DNA of 64,000 bases from Saprospiraceae bacterium (GTDB taxonomy: Bacteria; Bacteroidota; Bacteroidia; Chitinophagales; Saprospiraceae), in contig JADJVN010000018.1 of assembly GCA_016710585.1 (NCBI GenBank), positions 46,001 through 110,000 of the forward strand, in the 5' to 3' direction. A program made the position numbers and the translations under genes. Shown here piece after piece: positions 1 to 9,353 of the stretch (position 1 is its first letter; the number at the start of each line of letters is the position of its first letter). The notes beneath the pieces were generated by a model, which was not told the DNA's origin, ran no database searches, and worked only from the letters and a program-made list of their open reading frames with translations.

Positions 1-410
1 ACTAATGGATCTAGTCCAGAACTTTTCCCATGAAAATAACTTTCCATCTGAATCAACTGATTATGACTTGTCTCAATATCTGCTGATTCATATTGATATT
101 TATCCAATATCGCCGCACAAACTGCTCCAGAACTACCTATACCATAGCCAGTAGGGATGTTTCCTCGCAGTGTCCATCCTGAATCAAAATCCTTTATTAA
201 TTGGGAAATATTTAAATATTTGAATCGCTCAGAATAAGTTTCTAAATATTTTGCAAACTGAAGTAAAGCGCCATTAAATTCATTGAAACTTATTTTTTCC
301 CAAGTCAAATACTGATTGCGCAAAGGAATCGCCAATGCCTTTGATCCCAATAAAACACTATACTCACCAAGTAGTAATAGTTTTGCAGGATATCTTTTTG
401 AATTGGCCAT
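1..410 (-). CDS. GHMP-family kinase, mevalonate kinase-like (3' part cut by window edge)
   Basis: The first 136 residues of a small-molecule kinase are visible; the rest lies beyond the left edge. The N-terminus (KLLLLGEYSVLLGSKALAIP) is the usual GHMP opening strand. Residues about 88-101 read NIPTGYGIGSSGAV, the family's glycine/serine-rich ATP-binding loop, and GKSSGLDPLV at the edge resembles the next conserved segment. The family phosphorylates small alcohols such as mevalonate, homoserine or sugars. The look is closest to Bacteroidota mevalonate kinase-like proteins, but the substrate is not decided by what is visible. The start ATG (408-410) is the only sensible one, as the motif spacing is normal. 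It is divergent from mfd, with a 273-base AT-rich gap between them. Confidence 0.72.
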   Translation of the reverse strand, partial: MANSKRYPAKLLLLGEYSVLLGSKALAIPLRNQYLTWEKISFNEFNGALLQFAKYLETYSERFKYLNISQLIKDFDSGWTLRGNIPTGYGIGSSGAVCAAILDKYQYESADIETSHNQLIQMESYFHGKSSGLDPL

Positions 411-683
411 TTATGAACAATAAATTAATTTTATATAATAATTCGATTCTAATAATTAGCTAAAGTAGCACTATTCCAAGAATTTATATGTACATAATAA
501 TTCAAATTTTATATTACAATTCGAGTTTGTTTAAAAAATACAGCGTTCATTATGCAAAAAATAACCCAGTTGTGAAAATTCCTAAAATCTTTCTAGCTTA
601 TTGCCCTATCAAAAAACATCCCAAAAATTAAATTTACAGCAATGTATGCTTAAATCCAAATTCATTTTTAATTTCGCACCCTT

Positions 684-3600
684 ATGCAATCTGATATAGT
701 TCATATCAAAGACTTTTTAGTCAAGGATCGTGCAGCTGTATTGGTTCAACAATATACAGCCAGTTCAGAAAAGGCGCGAATATTAATACAAGGACTGAGT
801 GGTTCTAGGGATAGCTTTTTGATTTTTTCAAGCTTTTTACAAACAAAAAAAGATTTTCTCATCATTGCGCATGACAAAGAAGATGCTGCTTATCTTATGA
901 ATGATCTTGAACAACTTGCTAAGAATACAGAGTTAAGTTTTTTCCCTGATTCATTCAAACGCTCTCTTCACTTTGAAGATCTGGACAGCTTTCAGGTCCA
1001 ACAAAGAATAGAGGCATTACATCAGATTCACAAACCAGAGCCCCATATTGTAGTCACTTATCCAGAAGCTTTATTTGAAAAAATAATTTCAAAAAAAATC
1101 CTAGATGATTCGCGAATAGATTTTGAAGTTGGTCACTTGATGGATATCGATGAAATCATTGACAAACTCATTCATTATGGATTTGAGCGAGTTGATTTTG
1201 TCTACGAACCAGGACAGTTCTCTATTCGTGGTGGCATCATTGATATTTTTTCCTTTGCAGCAGACTTCCCTTACCGTATCGAATTGGATGATATTGAGAT
1301 AGAAAGTATAAGAAGTTTTGATACAGAATCACAGCTCTCTATCAGAAATATTGGAAAATTTACTTTACTGCCAAATGTAAACTCCGAGATTGAAAATGAT
1401 GAAAAAACAAGTCTTCTTAGTATCTTACTTGAAGACACCATTGTATGGATAAAAGATCTTTCAGCTACTGCAGATACTATTCAAAATTGCTTTGATGCTG
1501 CAGAAAAATTTGGAGAAAAAATGATCCACTATGAGGAAGAGCGCAGTGTGAAAATGATTAAAGAGCGCGCCTTCGTCTATCCAAATGAAGTCCTGAATGG
1601 CATACTTAATTTAAGTTGTATATTTTTTGGTACGAAGCCTGATCTACAAGAAAAATTAATTACGATTGACATTCAATCAAAACCTCAGCCAAGCTTCAAT
1701 AAAAACTTCCAACTCCTCATTCAAGATATTAAATCTTTGGAAGAAAAAAGATATACTACATTTCTATTCACGAATAGTGCAGCACAAATAGAACGATTTC
1801 ACAATATATTTCAAGATCTCAAAGCAGATATAAAATACATCCCAGAGATAAAATCTTTCCGCGAAGGATTTATTGATGAAGAGATGAAAATAGCTTGTTA
1901 TACAGATCATCAAATCTTTGCAAGATTTCATGGATATAAAATAAAGCAGGGCTTCTCTAGAGATCAAGCCTTCACCATTAAGATGCTGAAAGAACTCCAT
2001 CCTGGAGATTTTGTCACACACATGGATCATGGTGTTGGGCGCTATGCAGGTTTAGAAAAAATAAATGTAGCAGGACAGATGCAAGAAGCGGTGAGATTGA
2101 TTTATCGCAATGATGATATACTTTATGTCAGCATCCATTCATTGCACAAGATCTCTAAATTTGTTGGGCAAGACGGCACAGAACCCGTGCTCCACAAATT
2201 AGGATCCGATACTTGGAAAATCTTAAAGCAAAAGACAAAACAAAAAGTAAAGGACATCGCGGGAGAGCTCATCAAACTCTATGCAAAAAGAAGGGCTTCT
2301 AAAGGATTCGCATTCTCTCCAGATAATTATCTACAAGCAGAACTCGAAGCTTCATTTATCTATGAAGATACTCCTGATCAATATAAATCAACACAAGATG
2401 TCAAAGCGGATATGGAAAAGGATTATCCGATGGATAGATTGATATGTGGCGATGTTGGATTTGGAAAAACTGAAGTAGCGATTCGTGCTGCATTTAAAGC
2501 CACACAAGATGGAAAGCAAGTAGCCATTCTAGTTCCTACTACGATATTAGCCTTACAACATTACAGAACCTTCAAAGAGCGATTTAAGGAATTTCCGATT
2601 GATGTAGATTATATTTCAAGATTTCGGACGACGAAAGAAAAAACTGCTATCCAGAAAAAAATGAAGGAAGGCACTTTGGAAATCGTTATCGGAACTCATG
2701 GTTTGTTAAACAAAAAAACAGAATTCAAAGATCTTGGATTATTGATCATTGACGAAGAACAAAAATTTGGTGTCGCCTCAAAAGAAAAATTGCGAGAACT
2801 AAAAGTAAATGTCGATACGCTTACACTCACTGCCACGCCTATCCCTAGGACTTTACAATTCTCACTCATGGCGGCTCGTGACCTAAGTGTGATCAATACG
2901 CCACCACCCAATAGACAACCAATACATACTGAGAGAAGAGTATTCAACGATGAATTGATTCGCGAATCTATTTTGCACGAAGTATATCGTGGAGGACAGG
3001 TATTCTTCGTACACAATCGAGTAAAGAATCTTGCTGAGGTAGGACTCATGATTCAAAAATTATGTCCTACAGTAGAAGTCGGTATCGCTCATGGTCAGCT
3101 GGATTCGGACAAACTCGAAGAAATCCTCGTTTCATTTATTGATCATAAATTTGATGTCTTAGTTTGTACCAATATTATTGAAACAGGATTAGATATTCCT
3201 AATGCGAATACAATAATCATCAACAATGCGCATCAATTCGGATTGAGTGATCTACATCAATTGAGAGGTCGTGTAGGGCGATCCAATAAAAAAGCATATT
3301 GTTATCTATTTGCTCCACCTACTTCAGTGTTGACTATGGATGCGAGAAAAAGACTCAAGACCATAGAGGAATTTTCAGAACTTGGAAGTGGATTCAATGT
3401 GGCGATGAAAGATCTAGACATCAGAGGTGCGGGGAATTTGTTAGGTGGTGAACAAAGTGGATTCATCTCAGATATTGGATATGAGACCTATCAAAAAATA
3501 TTGGAAGAAGCGATCATAGAACTCAAGGAAACTGAATTCAAAGATGTATTCAAAACTACGGAGAAAGAAAAAGTATATGTAAAAGATGTCACTATTGATT

Positions 3601-4052
3601 CTGATGTCGAGATGCTTATCCCAGATAGTTATGTGGTCAATATTCAGGAGCGACTTTCGCTATATCAACAATTGGATAAAATCCAAGATGAAGAAGGGAT
3701 TACAAAATTCTCAAAAGATATCAAAGATCGCTTTGGTGATGTTCCAGCCCCGATTTTAGAATTGTTCAATGGATTACGCGCAAGATGGATCGCTAAGAGA
3801 CTGGGAATGGAAAGGATCATATTGAAAAAGCGAAAAATGCAATGCTATTTTATTTCCAATCCAAGCTCATCATTTTTTGAAACGCAGTTATTCCAAAATA
3901 TACTCAAATTTGTAGCAAGCTACCAAGGCGGCAAAGAATTCACGATGAAGCAATCCAATAGTTCACTTATTTTGATCAAGGAAGATGTCAAAACCCTTCA
4001 ACATGCGTGGAAATTATTGCAAGTGATTTATGATGATACGGCTGTAGATTGA
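684..4052 (+). CDS. mfd: Transcription-repair coupling factor Mfd
   Basis: A 1122-residue superfamily 2 DNA translocase that removes RNA polymerase stalled at lesions and recruits UvrA. The order of parts is typical: UvrB-like N-terminal module (residues about 10-330), a CarD-like RNA-polymerase-interaction domain around residues 436-505 (LHPGDFVTHMDHGVGRYAGL), Walker A GDVGFGKTE near 589, the DEEQ box near 690, the TATPIPRTLQ motif, then motif VI (QLRGRVGRSNKKAY) and a C-terminal TRCF domain. Length is normal for the family. A degenerate -7-like box, TAATTTCG, lies at 669-676, only 7 bases before the ATG, so the leader would be extremely short. The gene is intact and stands alone. Confidence 0.97.
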   Translation: MQSDIVHIKDFLVKDRAAVLVQQYTASSEKARILIQGLSGSRDSFLIFSSFLQTKKDFLIIAHDKEDAAYLMNDLEQLAKNTELSFFPDSFKRSLHFEDLDSFQVQQRIEALHQIHKPEPHIVVTYPEALFEKIISKKILDDSRIDFEVGHLMDIDEIIDKLIHYGFERVDFVYEPGQFSIRGGIIDIFSFAADFPYRIELDDIEIESIRSFDTESQLSIRNIGKFTLLPNVNSEIENDEKTSLLSILLEDTIVWIKDLSATADTIQNCFDAAEKFGEKMIHYEEERSVKMIKERAFVYPNEVLNGILNLSCIFFGTKPDLQEKLITIDIQSKPQPSFNKNFQLLIQDIKSLEEKRYTTFLFTNSAAQIERFHNIFQDLKADIKYIPEIKSFREGFIDEEMKIACYTDHQIFARFHGYKIKQGFSRDQAFTIKMLKELHPGDFVTHMDHGVGRYAGLEKINVAGQMQEAVRLIYRNDDILYVSIHSLHKISKFVGQDGTEPVLHKLGSDTWKILKQKTKQKVKDIAGELIKLYAKRRASKGFAFSPDNYLQAELEASFIYEDTPDQYKSTQDVKADMEKDYPMDRLICGDVGFGKTEVAIRAAFKATQDGKQVAILVPTTILALQHYRTFKERFKEFPIDVDYISRFRTTKEKTAIQKKMKEGTLEIVIGTHGLLNKKTEFKDLGLLIIDEEQKFGVASKEKLRELKVNVDTLTLTATPIPRTLQFSLMAARDLSVINTPPPNRQPIHTERRVFNDELIRESILHEVYRGGQVFFVHNRVKNLAEVGLMIQKLCPTVEVGIAHGQLDSDKLEEILVSFIDHKFDVLVCTNIIETGLDIPNANTIIINNAHQFGLSDLHQLRGRVGRSNKKAYCYLFAPPTSVLTMDARKRLKTIEEFSELGSGFNVAMKDLDIRGAGNLLGGEQSGFISDIGYETYQKILEEAIIELKETEFKDVFKTTEKEKVYVKDVTIDSDVEMLIPDSYVVNIQERLSLYQQLDKIQDEEGITKFSKDIKDRFGDVPAPILELFNGLRARWIAKRLGMERIILKKRKMQCYFISNPSSSFFETQLFQNILKFVASYQGGKEFTMKQSNSSLILIKEDVKTLQHAWKLLQVIYDDTAVD

Positions 4053-4251
4053 ATAAAAACCAAATTTTGAGATCATCTTGTTCGACCTAATGGGTATTGG
4101 TTAAAAATTCTTCAAACATTTTTACTGTCTATATTGATCTAAATCTCAAAGAATTCCTGAGTTATTGCAGAAAAAACCAACACAATTTTCAAAATAATGC
4201 CAAAAACAGCCTCTTTTTCAATCAATTATAAAAATATTTTTCAAAAAAAGC

Positions 4252-4281
4252 TTGTAAATTTTGAGAATCAACTTACATTTG
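4252..4281 (+). promoter_or_regulatory. Bacteroidota housekeeping promoter of the rplM operon
   Basis: TTG at 4252-4254, exactly 19 bases, then TACATTTG at 4274-4281. This matches the known Bacteroidota consensus TTG-N19-TAnnTTTG. It leaves a leader of about 60 bases before the GTG start of rplM. The leader contains a small TCGAA-aaa-TTCGA hairpin (4304-4316) of unknown meaning. Confidence 0.85.
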
Positions 4282-4345
4282 CGTCCGCTTTAAACAAAAG
4301 TGGTCGAAAAATTCGATATTTATTACAAAAATTAAATCTGGAAAA

Positions 4346-4795
4346 GTGAATACATTAAGTTACAGAACCAGTCATGCAAAACCTGAGGAAGTCAAAAGAA
4401 AATGGCACCTTATCGATGCAGAAGGACAAGTGGTAGGGCGTATGTGCTCTCAGATAGCGCATATATTGAGAGGAAAACACAAAGTGGACTACACACCTCA
4501 TGTGGACAATGGAGATTATGTCATTGTGATCAATGCTGAAAAAATCCGTTTCACAGGTAAAAAAATGAACCAAAAGATATATTCTACATATAGTGGATAT
4601 CCTGGAGGACAGAAATCAGCTACTCCAAAAGAAGTATTGGCTAAAACACCAACTAGAGTAGTTGAGGTGGCTGTTAGAAAAATGCTCCCTAAAAATAAAT
4701 TAGGTGATGCAATGTTTAAAAAATTATTTGCTTATGCTGGAACTGAGCATTTTCATGCTGCCCAGAAACCAGAAGTATTCACTGTTAAATCTTAA
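4346..4795 (+). CDS. rplM: 50S ribosomal protein L13
   Basis: Large-subunit protein L13, an early assembly protein that binds 23S rRNA. The 149-residue product carries the expected core: WHLIDAEGQVVGR near the N-terminus, then HILRGKHKVDYTPHVDNGD and the YSGYPGG motif, ending with the usual C-terminal basic/aromatic segment. The start is GTG at 4346, supported by similarity from the first residues (NTLSYRTSHAKPEEV) and by the promoter 65 bases upstream. It is the first gene of an rplM-rpsI-rpsB-tsf operon; only 3 bases separate it from rpsI. No Shine-Dalgarno sequence is visible, normal for Bacteroidota. Confidence 0.97.
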   Translation: MNTLSYRTSHAKPEEVKRKWHLIDAEGQVVGRMCSQIAHILRGKHKVDYTPHVDNGDYVIVINAEKIRFTGKKMNQKIYSTYSGYPGGQKSATPKEVLAKTPTRVVEVAVRKMLPKNKLGDAMFKKLFAYAGTEHFHAAQKPEVFTVKS

Positions 4796-4798
4796 TAC

Positions 4799-5191
4799 AT
4801 GGAATTAATCAATGCAGTAGGTAGAAGAAAAGCAGCTGTAGCGCGTGTTTACTTCAAAAAATCCGACGAGAAGAAAGGAATTATCATCAATGGAAGAGAG
4901 CTCCATGAATATTTTCCTATAAAAGATATCGCTCAAAGAGTCATGGATCCCTTGACGACTGTTGAGAAAAGCAATGACTTCTTTATCCATATCACCGTTG
5001 CAGGTGGTGGTCTAAAAGGTCAGGCTGAAGCAATCAGAATGGGAATTTCTAGAGCTTTGGTCAAAATCGATGCAGACTTCAGAAAACCATTAAAAGAAAA
5101 GCACTACCTGACTCGTGATGCGAGAGAAGTAGAGCGTAAGAAATTTGGTAAGAGAAAAGCGAGAAAATCATCTCAGTTCAGTAAACGTTAA
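4799..5191 (+). CDS. rpsI: 30S ribosomal protein S9
   Basis: Small-subunit protein S9, 130 residues. It opens with AVGRRKAAVARVYF, contains TVAGGGLKGQAEAIRMGISR in the middle, and ends in the conserved basic tail KKFGKRKARKSSQFSKR, which reaches the P-site tRNA in the ribosome. It lies 3 bases after rplM, the standard L13-S9 pairing, and 33 bases before rpsB, so the four translation genes are probably co-transcribed. Confidence 0.97.
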   Translation: MELINAVGRRKAAVARVYFKKSDEKKGIIINGRELHEYFPIKDIAQRVMDPLTTVEKSNDFFIHITVAGGGLKGQAEAIRMGISRALVKIDADFRKPLKEKHYLTRDAREVERKKFGKRKARKSSQFSKR

Positions 5192-5224
5192 TTTTTTAAT
5201 ACAGGACTTAATCAAGAAATTATC

Positions 5225-5935
5225 ATGCAAAAGCCAACATATAATCAATTATTAGATGCAGGTGTACACTTCGGTCACCTCAGAAAAAAATGGAATCCAA
5301 AGATGCGACCTTATATCTTTAAGGAGCATAAAGGAGTGCATTTGATCGATTTGAATCGTACATCAGAATGCCTTGACAGAGCAGCTTTAGCTTTAAAACA
5401 AATCGCAAAATCTGGCAAAAAAATCATGTTTGTTGCTACAAAAAAACAAGCGCGTGTTATCGTCGCTGAAGCAGCAAAAAGTGTCAATATGCCTTATGTT
5501 ACTGACAGATGGTTGGGAGGAATGATGACCAACTTTACGACTATCAGAAGATCTGTCAAAAAAATGAATAATATCGACAGAATGCTTTCTGATGGCAATG
5601 TTACCAATATCACAAAAAAAGAAAGACTAACGCTTTCTCGTGAAAAAGGTAAAATGGAAAGAGTATTAAGTGGGGTTGCTAATCTCAACAGACTTCCTTC
5701 AGCTATATTCGTTATCGATATCTTACACGAACATTTAGCTATTGAAGAAGCTGAGAAATTAGGCATCAGAACATTTGCAATGGTGGATACCAATTCAGAT
5801 CCAAACAAAGTGGATTTCCCTATTCCAGCAAATGACGACTCATCCAAATCTATTGCCTTGGTGACTGAATATATCATCCAAGCAATCAAAGAAGGGTTGT
5901 CAGAAAGAAGTGAAGAAGTAAAAGATTCTGAATAA
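5225..5935 (+). CDS. rpsB: 30S ribosomal protein S2
   Basis: Small-subunit protein S2, 236 residues. Diagnostic segments are DAGVHFGHLRKKWNPKM near the N-terminus, WLGGMMTNFTTIRRSV near residue 100 and AMVDTNSDPNKVDFPIPAND near residue 190. The length is normal for Bacteroidota, with a short acidic C-terminus. It precedes tsf by 49 bases, the nearly universal rpsB-tsf arrangement. Confidence 0.97.
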   Translation: MQKPTYNQLLDAGVHFGHLRKKWNPKMRPYIFKEHKGVHLIDLNRTSECLDRAALALKQIAKSGKKIMFVATKKQARVIVAEAAKSVNMPYVTDRWLGGMMTNFTTIRRSVKKMNNIDRMLSDGNVTNITKKERLTLSREKGKMERVLSGVANLNRLPSAIFVIDILHEHLAIEEAEKLGIRTFAMVDTNSDPNKVDFPIPANDDSSKSIALVTEYIIQAIKEGLSERSEEVKDSE

Positions 5936-5984
5936 TCTTTACTGAATTAAATCAAAATTTTTAATAAATAAAAAAAATTAAATC

Positions 5985-6820
5985 ATGAGCATTACTTTAT
6001 CCGCTAGTGATGTAAAAAACTTGCGAGACATAACTGGCGCAGGTATGATGGACTGCAAAGCAGCGCTTACTGAAGCTGAAGGTGATATCCAAAAAGCAAT
6101 AGAAATCCTACGTAAAAAAGGAATGAAACTCTCCGAAAAAGAGCCGATAGAGAAGCTAAAGAAGGAGCAGTTATTGCAATGGTAAATGATTCCAAAACTA
6201 AAGGAGTTGTTGTAAAATTGTCTAGCGAAACAGACTTCGTTTCAAAAAATGAAGACTTTATCAATACTGCAAAAAAGATTGCTTCTATAGCACTCAGTAC
6301 ATTTCCTGCTACTTTAGAAGGTCTAGCCGCTGAAAAATATGAAGGCAATACCACTATTGGTGAGAAAGTGACTGATCTAGTAGCTGCAATAGGTGAAAAG
6401 ATCGAAATTAAATCTTACGAAAGACTAGAGGCGCCTCAAGTGGAATATTATATCCACATGGGAAATAAAGCTGGTGTATTAGTTGGATTAAATAAAACTG
6501 GTGACAATTTTTCTGATGCTGGTAAAGATGTTGCAATGCAAGTTGCTGCAATGAAACCCATCGCACTAGATAAAACTGATGTCGATTCTTCAATCGTTGA
6601 AAAAGAAATCGAAATCGGTAAAGAGCAAGCTAGAGGTGAAGGTAAGCCTGAAGCGATGTTGGAAAAAATTGCTTTAGGAAAACTAGAGAAATTCTACAAA
6701 GAAAGTACTTTGCTCAATCAACAGTTTGTAAAGGATGGTAGTCTTTCCATTTCGGGTTATTTAAAATCGATAGATAAAGATCTAACCGTCACTAGTTTTA
6801 AACATGTGATGTTGGGATAA
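5985..6820 (+). CDS. tsf: Elongation factor Ts, reading frame broken by a 1-base deletion
   Basis: EF-Ts recycles EF-Tu by releasing GDP. The first 50 or so residues carry the UBA-like domain (DVKNLRDITGAGMMDCKAAL) and the start of the EF-Tu-binding region. At 6136-6140 an A5 run follows CTCCG; with six A the protein would read on as SEKRADREAKEGAVIAMVND and join the second frame, giving 278 residues. As written, the first frame stops at 6185 and the rest (6179-6820, SSETDFVSKNEDF and onward) is in another frame. EF-Ts is essential, so an assembly error in the homopolymer is the likeliest cause. Annotate as one gene with a frameshift, not as two. Confidence 0.93.
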
Positions 6821-6832
6821 TAAAATTATAAA

Positions 6833-6863
6833 AAGCGGATGATTTTTCATTCGCTTTTTTTTT
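6833..6863 (+). terminator. Rho-independent terminator after tsf
   Basis: A ten-pair stem, AAGCGGATGA with TCATTCGCTT (one G-T pair), closes a four-T loop and runs straight into a T tract ending at 6863. It begins 13 bases after the tsf stop and separates the ribosomal operon from pyrH. Confidence 0.88.
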
Positions 6864-6913
6864 ATATTTTACTTTGGCACCCCAATAATTCTTCAAAACA
6901 AAATATAAAAATC

Positions 6914-7624
6914 ATGGCTTTGCGTTACAAAAGAATCCTACTCAAACTAAGCGGAGAATCGCTCATGGGAAAACAACAATTCGGTATCGATCCAGAGATG
7001 TTGAGATATTATGCAAGCCAAATAAAGACTGCTGTGGAAGCAGGAGTGCAAGTTGCTGTGGTCATAGGAGGAGGAAATATATTCAGAGGTCTAGATGATC
7101 ACAACAGTGGCGTAGAAAAAGTTCAAGGAGATTATATGGGTATGTTGGCTACATGTATCAATGGCATGGCCATCCTCAGCGCATTAGAGACGATTGGCGT
7201 CTATACCCGTTTGATATCTGCAATAGAAATGCGTCAAATAGCAGAACCTTATATACGCAGAAGGGCTATCAGACATCTTGAAAAAGGAAGAGTCGTCATC
7301 TTTTCTGCTGGTACTGGAAATCCTTATTTCACGACTGACTCAGCAGCCGCACTGAGATCAAGTGAAATCGGAGCAGATGTCATCCTCAAAGGGACTCGAG
7401 TGGATGGTATATATGACTCTGATCCAGAAAAAAATCCGAATGCAATAAAATACGACACCATAAGTTATCATGATGCCATTAGCAAGAATCTGAAAGTAAT
7501 GGATATGACAGCTTTCACCATGTGTCAAGAAAATAAAATGCCAATAATCGTTTTTGATATCAATGTTCCAGAGAATCTAAAGCGCATCATCGAAGGTCAT
7601 CAAGTGGGAACTGTGGTAAGTTAG
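6914..7624 (+). CDS. pyrH: Uridylate kinase (UMP kinase)
   Basis: Phosphorylates UMP to UDP in pyrimidine nucleotide synthesis; a cytoplasmic hexamer of the amino-acid kinase fold. Recognised by KRILLKLSGESLMG at the N-terminus, VVIGGGNIFRG, and the block GTGNPYFTTDSAAALR followed by VDGIYDSDPEKNP. The reading frame stays open upstream to 6839, but that stretch overlaps the tsf terminator and encodes a non-conserved hydrophobic leader, so ATG 6914 (MALRYKRI) is chosen, giving 236 residues, the usual length. A TTACTTTG sequence at about 6880-6887 is a weak -7 candidate. Confidence 0.96.
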   Translation: MALRYKRILLKLSGESLMGKQQFGIDPEMLRYYASQIKTAVEAGVQVAVVIGGGNIFRGLDDHNSGVEKVQGDYMGMLATCINGMAILSALETIGVYTRLISAIEMRQIAEPYIRRRAIRHLEKGRVVIFSAGTGNPYFTTDSAAALRSSEIGADVILKGTRVDGIYDSDPEKNPNAIKYDTISYHDAISKNLKVMDMTAFTMCQENKMPIIVFDINVPENLKRIIEGHQVGTVVS

Positions 7625-7725
7625 TTTTACAGTTATACTTTTTTTACAAAAATTATATTTTAAGATAGTCGATCATGAAAATTGAATTTTATTCATGGGT
7701 TGTGCTATTTATTCATCACATTCTT

Positions 7726-7755
7726 TTGAAATAAAAATTTCATTTTCTATCTTTG
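7726..7755 (+). promoter_or_regulatory. Bacteroidota promoter of hmgA
   Basis: TTG at 7726-7728, exactly 19 bases, then TATCTTTG at 7748-7755: a perfect match to TTG-N19-TAnnTTTG. The leader to the ATG at 7776 is about 15 bases. Confidence 0.85.
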
Positions 7756-7775
7756 AACATTAAAAATATGGTTTT

Positions 7776-8975
7776 ATGCATTACCACAAATTAGGTACAA
7801 TTCCTCAAAAAAGACATACTCAATTTAGAAAACCCAATGGACAACTATACCAAGAAGAATTATTTTCCACTGAAGGATTCTCTGATATGGCTTCATTGCT
7901 CTATCATTGCTACGCCCCAACAGAAATTATACAAGTAGAGGAACCTTGGTCTGTGGCTCCAAAAACCATTCATGACAAACAATTAAAACATAGATGCCTC
8001 AAAGGTTTCAATGTCAAGCCAGAAGCAGATTATCTCAAAAGTCGTAAACCAGTATTGGTCAACGATGATTGCAAAATTACTTTATCTGCGCCTCAAGAAA
8101 GCACCACAACTTATTACTTCAAAAATGCGGATGCAGATGAAGTCATCTTCATCCATGAAGGCACTGGTACATTGAAGACCATGTATGGCAATATTCGATT
8201 TGCTTATGGCGATTATTTGGTCATCCCTCGCGGGACGATATACCAAATGCATTTTGATACCAAAATTAATCGTCTATTGATCGTCGAATCATCAGGTCCT
8301 ATCACCACACCACGTCGCTATCGCAATGACTTTGGTCAGCTGATGGAACATAGTCCTTTCTGTGAGCGCGATATACGCAAACCTGAGAATCTTGAGACCT
8401 TTGACGAACAAGGGAATTTTCTCCTCTATATCAAAAAACAAGATAATATCTATCCATATCATTATCTCAATCATCCATTTGATGTCATCGGTTGGGATGG
8501 ATATGTATATCCTTATGCATTCTCAATTCATGATTTTGAACCCATCACTGGGCGCGTTCATCAACCACCTCCTGTACACCAAACATTTGATGGTAAGAAT
8601 TTTGTGATTTGTTCTTTCGTGCCGCGTTTATACGATTACCACCCTTATGCTATTCCTGCACCATACAATCATAGCAATATTGACTCTGATGAAGTATTGT
8701 ATTATGTAGATGGCGATTTCATGAGTAGAAATCATGTCGAAAAAGGAATGATCACCTTACATCCTGGCGGAATCCCTCATGGCCCTCATCCAGGTGCTAT
8801 GGAGCGCAGTATTGGCGCGAAAGAGACCAGAGAACTTGCGGTCATGGTCGATACATTCAGACCATTATTGATGACAGAACATGCTGTAAGTATAGAAGAT
8901 CCAAATTATTTCCTCAGTTGGCTACCCAATGGTGAAAATAATCCGGGAATGAAGATGAATGATATTACTAGTTAG
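7776..8975 (+). CDS. hmgA: Homogentisate 1,2-dioxygenase
   Basis: Ring-cleaving iron(II) enzyme of tyrosine and phenylalanine degradation, converting homogentisate to maleylacetoacetate. The 399-residue protein begins HYHKLGTIPQKRHTQFRKP and continues FSTEGFSDMASLLYHCY, both typical of the Bacteroidota form. The metal-site region HPGGIPHGPHPG lies at residues 329-340, followed by a glutamate at 343 that could be a ligand (inferred from the human enzyme, where His-Glu-His bind iron). It works directly after HppD, encoded 11 kb downstream. The TAG stop sits inside the TAGT-rich edge of the minisatellite that follows. Confidence 0.93.
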   Translation: MHYHKLGTIPQKRHTQFRKPNGQLYQEELFSTEGFSDMASLLYHCYAPTEIIQVEEPWSVAPKTIHDKQLKHRCLKGFNVKPEADYLKSRKPVLVNDDCKITLSAPQESTTTYYFKNADADEVIFIHEGTGTLKTMYGNIRFAYGDYLVIPRGTIYQMHFDTKINRLLIVESSGPITTPRRYRNDFGQLMEHSPFCERDIRKPENLETFDEQGNFLLYIKKQDNIYPYHYLNHPFDVIGWDGYVYPYAFSIHDFEPITGRVHQPPPVHQTFDGKNFVICSFVPRLYDYHPYAIPAPYNHSNIDSDEVLYYVDGDFMSRNHVEKGMITLHPGGIPHGPHPGAMERSIGAKETRELAVMVDTFRPLLMTEHAVSIEDPNYFLSWLPNGENNPGMKMNDITS

Positions 8976-9245
8976 TGGCTAGTGGTTAGTAATTAGTAGT
9001 TAGTGGAAAGATAATAGTGAATGGATAATAGTGAATGGTTAATAGTGAATGGATAATAGTGAATGGTTAATAGTGAATGGTTAATAGTGAATGGTTAATA
9101 GTGAATGGTTAATAGTGAATGGATAATAATGAATGGATAATAGTGAATGGATAATAGTGAATGGATAATAGTGAATGGATAATAGTGAATGGATAATAGT
9201 GAAAAGTTGACTAACTACTAACCACTAATTACTAACAACTTACCA
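8970..9245. repeat. Minisatellite: 14 tandem copies of a 14-bp unit with TAGT-rich flanks
   Basis: Positions 9011-9206 are exactly 14 copies of a 14-bp unit in two alternating versions, ATAATAGTGAATGG (A) and TTAATAGTGAATGG (T), in the order A A T A T T T T A A A A A A; the ninth has one change and the last has a changed end. The left flank (8970-9006) is rich in TTAGTGG/TTAGTAA and the right flank (9211-9245) in the complementary TAACCAC/TTACTAAC, so the flanks are roughly inverted to each other. No reading frame crosses it. It fills the gap between hmgA and the next gene. Confidence 0.93.
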
Positions 9246-9353
9246 CTATTCTCTTGTTCTGACAACTTCAAAGTAAAAAATTGAATTCAGAAAGTAGATG
9301 TCTAACTCACTTCGAAATCTAATATTTGATCCTAATAAAAAAATATACCTACT

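Noticed and set aside
5985..6185. A separate 66-residue EF-Ts-like protein
   Set aside because: It is the first third of tsf cut by a missing A; the rest follows directly in another frame.
9011..9206. CRISPR array
   Set aside because: The 14-bp units have no spacers and no cas genes are near; it is a plain tandem repeat.
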